Origin: Chengkuizengella axinellae
Lineage (GTDB): Bacteria > Bacillota > Bacilli > Paenibacillales > KCTC-33759
Direction: 5' to 3'
DNA: 64,000 bases
Assembly (NCBI RefSeq): GCF_030730905.1
Contig: NZ_JAVAMP010000003.1
Location: forward strand, 230,059-294,058
Every line of letters starts with the position of its first letter. Positions within the stretch are counted from its first letter, which is position 1. The notes under the pieces were generated by a model. The model searched no databases, had not been told where the DNA came from, and saw only the letters and a list, made by a program, of their open reading frames with translations. The translations under genes were made by a program, and so were the position numbers. This document shows positions 26,176-34,069 of this stretch, in pieces.

Positions 26176-26827
26176 TTAAAAGATCATTTTTCATAGCATA
26201 AACAACCAATTGAATTCGATTGCATAATTCTAGCTTTTTTAAAATTTTCGAAACTGCATTTTTAACCGTACCCTCAGATATGTATAAGTTCTTTGCAATC
26301 TCTTTGTTTTCCATCCCATTGACAATATGTTTAATTATACTTAGCTCTCTGTCCGTTAATTTTACATCAATCATTTTAGATTCAGCCTGATACTCACTGT
26401 TGGCATCATGAAGCAGTTGCATCAATTGAAAGGATGATTTTTTATAAATCACACTTAAACCAACAGCAGCACTTTTAATAGCCATAATTAATTCATCCGA
26501 ATTTGTTTCTTTCAGCATATATCCATTTGCACCATGGATAAAAGCATTCACGATATTGGTATCATTGGTGTTTTCAGTCAGAATAATAACTTGAGTTGTT
26601 TCAAATTTTGTTTTTATACTCCGAATGGCTTCCATGACATCAAAGTTCAACATGATGTCATCCATTAATACCACATCTGGAAGTAGATGTTCACAGCATT
26701 TCATCATCTCATCTTTATTAGAAGTGGATGCAATCACTTCTATTTCTTCATCTCTTTCTAAAATCTGCTTTATTCCTTCTACGATGATTTTCTGATTTTT
26801 TGATGCTGTAATCATCACCCTAATCAC
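26150..26827 (-). CDS. LuxR/NarL-type response regulator with degenerate receiver
   Basis: 225-aa protein with an N-terminal receiver and a C-terminal LuxR helix-turn-helix (LTDRELSIIKHIVNGMENKEIAKNL, then EGTVKNAVSKILKKL). The phosphoacceptor Asp56 (VLMDDIM), Thr84 and Lys106 are present. The acidic pair that binds Mg2+ (normally VDDH near residue 8-9) is replaced by TASK, and the usual Pro after the phosphosite Met is missing. No sensor kinase lies nearby. It probably works without normal phosphorylation. It is divergent from the lanthipeptide synthetase gene and convergent with the operon at 13-26 kb, so it could control either or both. Confidence 0.88.
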   Translation of the reverse strand: MIRVMITASKNQKIIVEGIKQILERDEEIEVIASTSNKDEMMKCCEHLLPDVVLMDDIMLNFDVMEAIRSIKTKFETTQVIILTENTNDTNIVNAFIHGANGYMLKETNSDELIMAIKSAAVGLSVIYKKSSFQLMQLLHDANSEYQAESKMIDVKLTDRELSIIKHIVNGMENKEIAKNLYISEGTVKNAVSKILKKLELCNRIQLVVYAMKNDLLKKNKITYR

Positions 26828-27129
26828 TAAACCACCTCAAAATATGGATTTATCAATGTGGAGATAACAAAATAAATAAAAACTTATATTATTTATAATC
26901 TTTATTATAAATATACAAATTTTTATTTCAATATATAAAATGTATTATTTTAGTGAAAATAAAATTAAAAAGAGAATTTTTCGGATAAATTTCAGTTGAA
27001 CAATGATCTTTCTCACTTTAACTTCTATATAAATATGTTATAATTTTCTAAATATGTATTTTTATATTGTAATTCTACTTTGTTTTATTGTTAAATTCTT
27101 TATTGCTGTATTTATAGGAGGTAGACAGA
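26828..27129. promoter_or_regulatory. Divergent AT-rich promoter region
   Basis: Very AT-rich region between the response regulator and the lanthipeptide synthetase; no precursor gene is present in it. It contains an inverted repeat with perfect 10-bp arms TATTTATAAT (26890-26899) and ATTATAAATA (26904-26913), four bases apart, and a TATAAT -10 candidate for the synthetase at 27039-27044. AGGAGGT stands seven bases before the synthetase ATG. Confidence 0.5.
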
Positions 27130-29802
27130 ATGGTTATGCGTTATATGAAACATGTTCTTCCAAATGAAAAATATTATGAGTCTCCCATTATTGATGAATC
27201 GAAGCTGAATATTTCTAATCACCCTAAATATTGGAAAACTAAATTAGATCGTCATTGGACTTATTATATACCACCTAACATTATATTACCCAAGCAAGGT
27301 TGGAAGATTCATATTAGTGCTGTTTCTAGTGAAGCCCAACATACGCTAGAAATTGTTTCTTCTTTTTTATTCGAGCAATCTGTCTTTTTCAAATATGTAT
27401 CTAGTTTAAAGGAACTAATATTAAAAAACTCAAAATATGGTGATAGAAAGAGTTCGGGTAAATTTATGACAATTTACCCCTTTGATGAGACACAATTTGT
27501 ATTCCTGTTAGACAAACTTCACAACTTATTAAAAGGTACTCCTAAAGGTCCCTATATTTTAAGTGATAAAAGGTGGCTTGATGGAAATGTTTATTTTCGT
27601 TACGGTGCTTTCAAACAATTGTATATGAAGGATGGTGCATCAAAGATTCTAGCCATACAATCTCCATCTGGTGAATATGTTCCTGACGAAAGAAGTACAT
27701 CTTATGTAGTTCCTGATTTTATAGAAGAACCAAAAGTGGTTCAAGAGATGACAAAGGAACAAGAAAGTAAACCGTCTTCCAACTCAGAGTTTAGTAACTA
27801 TAGTATTAAATCAGCCTTACATTTTAGTAATGGTGGTGGTGTATATTTAGCTGATCACATACCATCTAGAAAAGAAGTAGTTTTAAAAGAAGGACGACCT
27901 GGGGCAGGTCTTGATGGCATAGGTAGAGATGCTGTTGAACGTATTAAACATGAAGCTAAAATTTTAAGAATTCTGAAAGGTTTAAACAGTGTTGTTGAAT
28001 ACCGAGGTTTATTCCATGAATGGGAACATATATTTCTTGTTGAAGAAAACATCCCTGGAGTATCTTTAAAAGAATGGGTTTCATCATGGTATCCCTTTAA
28101 TAGAAGTCAAGATTCTAAAGCGTATTGTGAAAGAGTAATTTCTATTATAAAGCAGTTAAAAATTGCGATAATAGAGATTCATGCACGAGGTATTGGTATT
28201 GGTGACCTGCAGCCTTCCAACGTGATGATTACACCTTCAAATTGTGTGAAACTCATAGACTTTGAAGCTTCATGCGAAGACTTGTCTGTTACTAGACATT
28301 CTGGTTTGAGGACTCCTGGTTTTACTGGAGCAGAAAACTCAACTCGAGAACAAGTTGATTGGTTTGCATTTTTACGTATAGCTAGATATGTGTTCCTTCC
28401 TATTGGACCAGTTCAAGATATGTCCGAGAATATATTAAAAAAACACGATCAATGGATTTTACAACAATTCGGTAAAGAAGCTTTCAAATACATAAAAGAA
28501 ATTGAGGCCGAATGTAGAGATCGTTCAGTCAAAGCTGTGGATAGTATGTTATCTTCTCCAGAGAAATATTTTAATAGAAGGGATTTGTCTGAGGTTGTTT
28601 CAAAGCTGAGAGAAGGAATTGTTGATGATCTGAGAGAAGACATGAGGCTTTTACCTGGGGATATTCGTCAATTTGAATCAACGAATGATTTGTTGAATAT
28701 CATGACCGGTGGGTTTGGGGTAGTGATGACTCTATCTCGAACAGGAATATTACCTAAAAAAGCAAGAGAATGGGCTTTGAAATATAGTAACTTTGAATAT
28801 ATTGATCAGTTTGATGATGGGCTTTTTTCTGGAAAATCTGGGATTGCTGGTATTCTGTATGAGATTGGAATGATAAATGAATCTAAAGCTATTTACAATT
28901 CTATTTCAATAGATTTAGATACTGAAGATATATCTCTCTATACTGGTTTAGCTGGTATTGGACTAGCACTGTTATCAGCATCTACTTTGAGTGGATTCGA
29001 GCCTCTGCTTGAAAAATCATTAGCCATTGGTTGTCGTTTGGAAACACTTTTAGAACGGGATGTTTCGATTAAACCAAATGACCATAATGCTATTCCTTAT
29101 GGACTTATTGATGGGTGGTCTGGAGTGTCATTATTTTTTACCACATTACATTGGATTACTGGAGAAGAGAAATGGTTAAATTTATCATTACGTGCTATTG
29201 AGAAGGATATGAATAAATTTGTCCTTAATGATTCGGGATTGTATCAGTTAAAAAGTGATTCACGTACCGTGCCTCAGCTTGCTGGAGGAAGTACAGGGTT
29301 AGGTTTATCCATGATTGAATTGCGTCATATACTTAAAAATAATATATGGGATGAGGAGCTCCGAGCCATTGGAATGAACACGATTCAAAGATGTTTTTAC
29401 AGTTCTGGATTATTTCACGGATTAGCAGGACTTATTGTAGGTGCTAATGCTGTAGATATTGAATTGGGTTTGCAAGATGAAAAATCTTATGTAAACAAAA
29501 CAATAGAAACTATGAACCTTTATATACTGGGAGATAAGAATAAGTTCTATGTTCCCGGAAACTTCAATTACAGACTTTCTGGAGACCTTTATTCAGGAGC
29601 TTGTGGGATGCTGCTTGCCTTAAGTGAAGTCAGTTTGAATGGGTTTACATGGTTGCCACTGCCAGAGATTTCAATGTTATTTCCTTCACACAATTTCCGG
29701 AATAAAATATCTGATTTGAAAGGAGGTGATTCCATTGAATCAAGTACTTGCTCTTCAAGAATTGGAGTTAGAGGAAAAAAAAGAAATGAATATGATGAAT
29801 AA
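27130..29802 (+). CDS. Class III lanthipeptide synthetase LanKC
   Basis: 890-aa trifunctional enzyme. Residues 1-200 are the phospho-Ser/Thr lyase domain (GWKIHISAVSSEAQHTL, SKYGDRKSSGKFMTIYP). Residues about 225-480 are a Ser/Thr kinase (Lys253 in VVLKEGRPGAG, the HRD-equivalent GIGDLQPSN, then LIDFEAS in place of DFG, usual in LanKC). Residues about 520-850 are a LanC-like cyclase without zinc ligands: LFHGLAG stands where class IV has Cys-His-Gly. This makes it class III. The C-terminal tail after PEISMLFPS is unusual in composition and overlaps the precursor gene in another frame. It dehydrates Ser/Thr of a leader-bearing peptide; the only candidate precursor here lacks Cys. Confidence 0.93.
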   Translation: MVMRYMKHVLPNEKYYESPIIDESKLNISNHPKYWKTKLDRHWTYYIPPNIILPKQGWKIHISAVSSEAQHTLEIVSSFLFEQSVFFKYVSSLKELILKNSKYGDRKSSGKFMTIYPFDETQFVFLLDKLHNLLKGTPKGPYILSDKRWLDGNVYFRYGAFKQLYMKDGASKILAIQSPSGEYVPDERSTSYVVPDFIEEPKVVQEMTKEQESKPSSNSEFSNYSIKSALHFSNGGGVYLADHIPSRKEVVLKEGRPGAGLDGIGRDAVERIKHEAKILRILKGLNSVVEYRGLFHEWEHIFLVEENIPGVSLKEWVSSWYPFNRSQDSKAYCERVISIIKQLKIAIIEIHARGIGIGDLQPSNVMITPSNCVKLIDFEASCEDLSVTRHSGLRTPGFTGAENSTREQVDWFAFLRIARYVFLPIGPVQDMSENILKKHDQWILQQFGKEAFKYIKEIEAECRDRSVKAVDSMLSSPEKYFNRRDLSEVVSKLREGIVDDLREDMRLLPGDIRQFESTNDLLNIMTGGFGVVMTLSRTGILPKKAREWALKYSNFEYIDQFDDGLFSGKSGIAGILYEIGMINESKAIYNSISIDLDTEDISLYTGLAGIGLALLSASTLSGFEPLLEKSLAIGCRLETLLERDVSIKPNDHNAIPYGLIDGWSGVSLFFTTLHWITGEEKWLNLSLRAIEKDMNKFVLNDSGLYQLKSDSRTVPQLAGGSTGLGLSMIELRHILKNNIWDEELRAIGMNTIQRCFYSSGLFHGLAGLIVGANAVDIELGLQDEKSYVNKTIETMNLYILGDKNKFYVPGNFNYRLSGDLYSGACGMLLALSEVSLNGFTWLPLPEISMLFPSHNFRNKISDLKGGDSIESSTCSSRIGVRGKKRNEYDE

Positions 29803-29872
29803 TCCTGATGCAACTCTTACACCAATTGAAACTCTTACTAATTATATAGTAAAAGCACCAAGTGATTTTTAA
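29735..29872 (+). CDS. Putative class III lanthipeptide precursor, Cys-free
   Basis: 45-aa peptide with a TTG start after a perfect AAGGAGGTGAT site (from about 29719). The leader carries VLALQELELEE, matching the class III leader box (x-L-x-LQ, as in LabA). The C-terminal part is TLTPIETLTNYIVKAPSDF, with four Thr and one Ser but no Cys. So dehydration is possible, but lanthionine or labionin rings are not. The first 68 bp overlap the 3' end of the synthetase gene in the +1 frame. A terminator follows at 29893. Leader and context make it a strong candidate despite its size; the core boundary is unknown. Confidence 0.75.
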   Translation: MNQVLALQELELEEKKEMNMMNNPDATLTPIETLTNYIVKAPSDF

Positions 29873-29892
29873 TGTACAGATATTAACAGAAA

Positions 29893-29923
29893 AAAACGGT
29901 CATTTTGACCGTTTTACTATTTT
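29893..29923. terminator. Bidirectional terminator
   Basis: Perfect 10-bp stem AAAACGGTCA / TGACCGTTTT with a TTT loop, between the lanthipeptide precursor and the convergent SgrR-like gene. Confidence 0.88.
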
Positions 29924-29960
29924 CAAACATAGTACATGTTATTATTTAATCCAGTTTTAA

Positions 29961-31706
29961 TTAAACAGGTTTAATCCATAGGTTATAAAAATCGGTCATT
30001 CCTTTTAATCCAAAATTTCCTTGGAGAGAGCTAGACAAAGCATACTGTTTTTTTAAATGAAACTGGAAAAGAATGAGATTTTGTTGATGAAACCACTTAA
30101 TTAGTTCATCCCAGGTACGAAGACGTTCAGCAGTTGTTTTTCCAGTAATGAATTGATCCATAAATATATCCAAGTGCTGATTTTCTTGTGAAGTAAACAT
30201 TTGGCGATAAAGGCTGTTATTTCCTAACGGTTCAATTAAATTAATTTCTGACTCATCCTTAAATACAACATCAACCATGATCAAGTGTGCCTGATGTAAG
30301 AGTTTAAGAGTTTTATTAAAGTCAAGAGGAAGGAGTTCGATACATATACCAATTTGATGGCAACGGGATTGAATCCAATGTGCATTCTCCCTCCATCGAT
30401 TAGGATGAATGAACATTCTTATAGTTTCACCACAATAATTACTTTCTTTAAGTGCTATTTGAGCTTCTGATAGTGTATGTGAAGGAAAATATCTTTTTTT
30501 GCTATAAGAAAGCAAAAAACTATCCGCTGGGTGAACCTCCTGTAGATTTAACTCGTTGATCATAATGTTTCGATCTAAAGCAAGACGAATAGCTCTTCGA
30601 AATGAAGGGTGTTGTTGTGGACCTGATTTTTTAGTATGGAAAATAATTAATTGTGTTATGTTTATATCTTGTTTAATTGTTTTATCTCTTTCCTCTATTG
30701 AAGCTGCATCTTCAGTTGTCATCTCATAAAGAAAGCTGCTTTGGAGTTCCTCTGGGAAACGAAAAATTTCGACTCGATCTAACCATGCACGTTTATTAAA
30801 ATAATGTTCAAAAGCTTCAATGCTTAATTTTCCGTTAGAGAATGATTGTACGAAAAAAGGCCCAGTTCCCACGACTTGTTGTTTGATATCTACATCGTAT
30901 GGAACGATGGAAGCCTTATTTGAGCATAGGATGTTAGGGAAAAAAGGAAGAGGTCGATTAAAATGAAAAACTACAGTATGATTTCCAGATGATTCTACGC
31001 TGTTTAAGTATTGACCAATCCAGTAGAATACGCTTTCATATGAATTAAAGAGACGTTGGAAAGTATAAATTACGTCCTCAGATGTAAACAGCCTACCGTG
31101 ATGAAAGTGAATACCTTTACGCAGATAAAAAATCCACGACTTATCATCTATGGAATCCCAACCAAGAACAAGATGAGGCAGAATTTGTTTTGTGCTAGAA
31201 TCCATACTAAGTAATGTATCATAAATTTGACCAACTAAATGATATTCGTATGTTGTCGAGATTTGTGATGGATCTAAAGTTATAAGATCTCTATGGATCG
31301 GCATGCGTAAGATGTGCTTAGCTTCATTTCCTTCCTCCGTTTGAAAACCAAACAATCCTTCTAAGTATTTCCCTAAGGTACTATGTATTTGTGTAGGAAT
31401 GGATAAGGATTGAAGAAACTCCATTCCTTCTTTGAAATGATCTTGTGCTAGCTGTTCTGATACATACATCTTAATACCATCAATCAAAGAAAGGTAAAAA
31501 TAGATCGAGGATCTGTTACCACGTCCACGCCCTGGATTCCAGCTTATCCATTTTTGTTCTTTTAATTGATTTAATACCCACCTTACATTAGTTCTACTAC
31601 AATCAAGAATATCCATAATTTCACTCATTGAAGTTTCTATTTTATCATTATTTTTTTGATTTTTGTAAGCTGTATGTAATATAAGATAATGTTCAATTAA
31701 TTTCAT
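29961..31706 (-). CDS. SgrR-like regulator with SBP_bac_5 domain
   Basis: 581-aa protein of the SgrR/YbdO type: an N-terminal winged-helix domain (about 1-100; MSEIMDILDCSRTNVRWVL) fused to an oligopeptide-binding-protein-like ligand domain (SBP_bac_5: DPSQISTTYEYHLVGQIYDTL, GIHFHHGRLFTSEDVIYTFQRL, VGTGPFFVQSFSNGKL). There is no signal peptide, so the ligand domain senses inside the cell. The start at 31706 follows GGAGAG; the longer frame to 31763 would read through a Fur-like palindrome and is rejected. Divergent from the radical-SAM peptide operon. Related Firmicutes proteins often regulate transport genes; the ligand is unknown. Confidence 0.85.
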   Translation of the reverse strand: MKLIEHYLILHTAYKNQKNNDKIETSMSEIMDILDCSRTNVRWVLNQLKEQKWISWNPGRGRGNRSSIYFYLSLIDGIKMYVSEQLAQDHFKEGMEFLQSLSIPTQIHSTLGKYLEGLFGFQTEEGNEAKHILRMPIHRDLITLDPSQISTTYEYHLVGQIYDTLLSMDSSTKQILPHLVLGWDSIDDKSWIFYLRKGIHFHHGRLFTSEDVIYTFQRLFNSYESVFYWIGQYLNSVESSGNHTVVFHFNRPLPFFPNILCSNKASIVPYDVDIKQQVVGTGPFFVQSFSNGKLSIEAFEHYFNKRAWLDRVEIFRFPEELQSSFLYEMTTEDAASIEERDKTIKQDINITQLIIFHTKKSGPQQHPSFRRAIRLALDRNIMINELNLQEVHPADSFLLSYSKKRYFPSHTLSEAQIALKESNYCGETIRMFIHPNRWRENAHWIQSRCHQIGICIELLPLDFNKTLKLLHQAHLIMVDVVFKDESEINLIEPLGNNSLYRQMFTSQENQHLDIFMDQFITGKTTAERLRTWDELIKWFHQQNLILFQFHLKKQYALSSSLQGNFGLKGMTDFYNLWIKPV

Positions 31707-31723
31707 TTTTTGCTCTCCTTCGT

Positions 31724-31744
31724 ATATGAAAATCATTTTCATAT
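31724..31744. promoter_or_regulatory. Fur-like box
   Basis: TGAAAATCATTTTCA at 31727-31741 is a perfect 7-1-7 palindrome and matches the Bacillus Fur consensus TGATAATNATTATCA except for one symmetrical base in each arm; flanks ATA/TAT extend the symmetry. It lies just upstream of the SgrR-like start, in the region shared with the divergent radical-SAM operon. This suggests iron control; it has not been tested. Confidence 0.6.
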
Positions 31745-31959
31745 AAACAAATGTATAAGTCATACTATTTTCATCATTTATCCCGTATCAAATTAAATTA
31801 AATAGTTTGCTAACTAAAGCACACCTTATTATATGGATAATGATGTAAATATCATAGTTGGTATTTCATAAAAAGAACTAAAATCATAGCCATTTTTGTT
31901 CTTTTTATATATATGGATTATTTATATAATTAAACCATTATTGGAAGGAGGTGTAAAGA

Positions 31960-32061
31960 ATGGGAGAGTATAAAAAACCTGAAGTTGTAGCTTTCGCAGA
32001 GAGTATTTTTGATGATTGTGCATGTGCGTGTGGTTCACAAGTAGGCGGCGGTGCTGGCTAA
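31960..32061 (+). CDS. Radical-SAM RiPP precursor peptide, CxCxC core
   Basis: 33-aa peptide with a strong GGAAGGAGG site. It begins MGEYKKPEVVAFAESIFDD (leader; the KKPEVV pattern is common in SPASM-maturase substrates) and ends CACACGSQVGGGAG. The three alternating cysteines next to two Asp and a Gly-rich tail suggest thioether (sactipeptide or ranthipeptide) chemistry by the maturase at 32370. No known peptide was recognised. A hairpin terminator/attenuator follows directly, which would raise precursor mRNA over maturase mRNA. Too short for ordinary gene calling, but the ribosome site and context support it strongly. Confidence 0.85.
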   Translation: MGEYKKPEVVAFAESIFDDCACACGSQVGGGAG

Positions 32062-32080
32062 TCATATCTATTACTCATTT

Positions 32081-32110
32081 AGTGCTCATTAATATAATGA
32101 GCACTTTTAT
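32081..32110 (+). terminator. Terminator/attenuator after precursor
   Basis: Stem GTGCTCATTA / TAATGAGCAC with an ATA loop followed by TTTTATT. It lies between precursor and maturase, consistent with partial termination. Confidence 0.8.
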
Positions 32111-32220
32111 TAAAACTATAAGAGTAGTAAATAAAATCAATGTTACTTTTATTCACTTGCAACATTAAATATATCGATTTATAAATCTATCAAAATAAAT
32201 AAATCTCTTAATAAAATCAC

Positions 32221-32268
32221 ATTTGTCATTGTATCTCATCACTAGGCAGTGGTGCTGGTGAAAATTAA
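32221..32268 (+). pseudogene. Vestigial second precursor core
   Basis: A short frame reads ICHCISSLGSGAGEN and stop, resembling the CxC...G-GGAG end of the peptide at 31960. At DNA level the tract TCACTAGGCAGTGGTGCTGG parallels the end of the real precursor. Two TAA codons stand just upstream in frame and no start codon or leader remains. A perfect 8-bp inverted repeat (ATCACTAG 32238-32245, CTAGTGAT 32277-32284) brackets most of it. Read as a decayed duplicate. Confidence 0.45.
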
Positions 32269-32369
32269 TATTGTTTCTAGTGATCTGATATTACAAATAT
32301 TATATTGCTTATAAATTATAGTCATCACTATTTTTCATCATTTTATTAATAAAAGTGAGGTTTAAAACT

Positions 32370-33710
32370 ATGAATTTTGAAAAACAATTAAAATTTCCTA
32401 AATTAGCAGTATATAGTGAAAATGATGATTATATCATACATAATTACTCACTAAATAGTTGGGTGGTATTAAATCCATATCAATATGAAATTGCTGCTAA
32501 AATAATCTACGATCGAAAAAAACCTTTGGAATTAACTAATGATTACGAACAAATTGAAGTAAGGAAAGTTCTAGGGAAACTATTACTTTATAAAATTGGA
32601 TATCATGGAGAATTACCAAAGGAATATGCTGCATACGAAAAAAGGGTAGCACAACCAATTGATGCGAAACCTCCTAAATCAGTATATTTTGTTACTACAT
32701 ATAAATGTAATCTTAATTGTATATATTGTTATGCAGAAAGTAGTCCTGAAAGATCTATGGAGGGAGATCTTACTACGCAAGAGGCAAAAGAGATGATTCA
32801 ACAAATTAAAGATTTAGGAGCAAAAATAATTGTTTTTACTGGAGGAGAGGCCTTTTTAAGGAAAGACTTAATTGAATTAATGAGTTTTGGTAAGCAAATA
32901 GGTCTTAAAGTGAATGTTATAACAAATGGCTCATTTATAACAAATAAAGAAAAAGCAAAAAAAGTTGCTGAGCTTACTACTTTAGTAACCGTGAGTTTGG
33001 ATTCATTAAATAAGGAAGAGCATGAAATAAATCGAGGAAAAGGTTCATGGCTTAAAGCTAAAAATGCAATCGAATTCTTATTAGAAGCAGGTTGTAGTTT
33101 AAGAATTAATCAACAGCTTACAAAACACACCTTACACTCAGTTGATGACATGATAGATTATGCTAGTCAGAATGATATTGACTTAAGAGTAGTTCCTATT
33201 TCGGGTTTAGGTAGGGGGAAAATAGGAGACCATGAGCTTACATTTACACAAAGAAAAAGCATAGAGGATAAATTGCTTGATTTGTATGACGAATCTGAAC
33301 CAGATCATGAAAGTTGCCAAGCAGCTGGGGTAAATCAATTTGAACATAAGAGAAGTTGTGGACATGGTGTAGGAGAATTTTCAATTGATAGTAAAGGAAA
33401 TGTTTTTCCTTGTAAGTTAATGCATCATCCAATGTTTCACGCTGGCAATATAAGAAATAGAGAATTAAAAACGATATGGGAAACATCGAAAGTTTTTAAG
33501 GATTCAAGGAAAAGAACCGTTCATGCTTTGCCAGATTGTAAGTCATGTACTTTTAAAGAGTCTTGCGCAGGGGCATGTAGAGCTATCCAATGGGAAGATA
33601 CTGGAAAAGTGGATGGGACTAACCATAATAATTGTACATTTATTAGAAGGAATATAAGGAAGCAAATGTGGGGATATTTTAGAAAAAATAAAAGGAATGA
33701 ATTTGTATGA
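32370..33710 (+). CDS. Radical SAM/SPASM peptide maturase
   Basis: 446-aa radical SAM enzyme. Residues about 1-95 resemble a PqqD-like RRE (LNSWVVLNPYQYEIAAKII). The SAM cluster motif is C113-N-L-N-C117-I-Y-C120, with FTGGEAFLRKD as the glycine-rich strand and VSLDSLN later. The C-terminal SPASM region has CGHGVGEFSIDSKGNVFPC, then LPDCKSCTFKESCAGAC and a last Cys, enough for auxiliary clusters. It probably forms thioether or other bonds on the precursor at 31960. ATG 32370 follows GTGAGG; the GTG inside that site at 32355 would start at the ribosome site itself. It overlaps the next gene by 4 bp. Confidence 0.9.
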   Translation: MNFEKQLKFPKLAVYSENDDYIIHNYSLNSWVVLNPYQYEIAAKIIYDRKKPLELTNDYEQIEVRKVLGKLLLYKIGYHGELPKEYAAYEKRVAQPIDAKPPKSVYFVTTYKCNLNCIYCYAESSPERSMEGDLTTQEAKEMIQQIKDLGAKIIVFTGGEAFLRKDLIELMSFGKQIGLKVNVITNGSFITNKEKAKKVAELTTLVTVSLDSLNKEEHEINRGKGSWLKAKNAIEFLLEAGCSLRINQQLTKHTLHSVDDMIDYASQNDIDLRVVPISGLGRGKIGDHELTFTQRKSIEDKLLDLYDESEPDHESCQAAGVNQFEHKRSCGHGVGEFSIDSKGNVFPCKLMHHPMFHAGNIRNRELKTIWETSKVFKDSRKRTVHALPDCKSCTFKESCAGACRAIQWEDTGKVDGTNHNNCTFIRRNIRKQMWGYFRKNKRNEFV

Positions 33711-33985
33711 GTGAAATTTTATATGGGTTAAATAATGAAGAAGTTTATGCTGAAAATACACAGCAAGGTATTTTTATATTAACGCCTCAAGGAGAAACTA
33801 TTATTCTTAATGATACTGTATCCAATGTTATTTGGAAGTCTATGATGAAGGAACCTCAGTCTTTACTAGATTTAGAAAACAAAATTTTACAATCATTCAA
33901 TATAACAGATCGTAATATGGTGAAACAAGATTTGTTAAATTTTATTAAATCACTTGTGCAACACAATATAATTCTAGAGCATTGA
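33707..33985 (+). CDS. PqqD-like RiPP recognition element protein
   Basis: 92-aa PqqD-family-like protein: short beta strands (GIFILTPQGETIILNDTVSNVIW) followed by three helices with a typical L..L...F.I....V..DLLNFI pattern. Such proteins bind the leader peptide and present it to the radical SAM enzyme. It is coupled to the maturase gene through an ATGA overlap. Because the maturase may hold its own N-terminal RRE-like region, there may be two leader-binding modules. Confidence 0.8.
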   Translation: MSEILYGLNNEEVYAENTQQGIFILTPQGETIILNDTVSNVIWKSMMKEPQSLLDLENKILQSFNITDRNMVKQDLLNFIKSLVQHNIILEH

Positions 33986-34069
33986 TTACCGATAGATAAT
34001 ATAAGAAATAAAAAACTTAATTGAAAGAACAAAGACATTAAATTCATTATTAATAAAGGATGTGAGCAT

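Noticed and set aside
26828..27129. Search for a lanthipeptide precursor upstream of the synthetase
   Set aside because: Extremely AT-rich with no start plus leader-like LQ motif in any frame.
31869..31903. AAAAAGAAC / GTTCTTTTT inverted repeat as terminator of the SgrR-like gene
   Set aside because: It lies upstream of both divergent genes, not downstream of either, so it is not their terminator; it could be an operator but has no further support.
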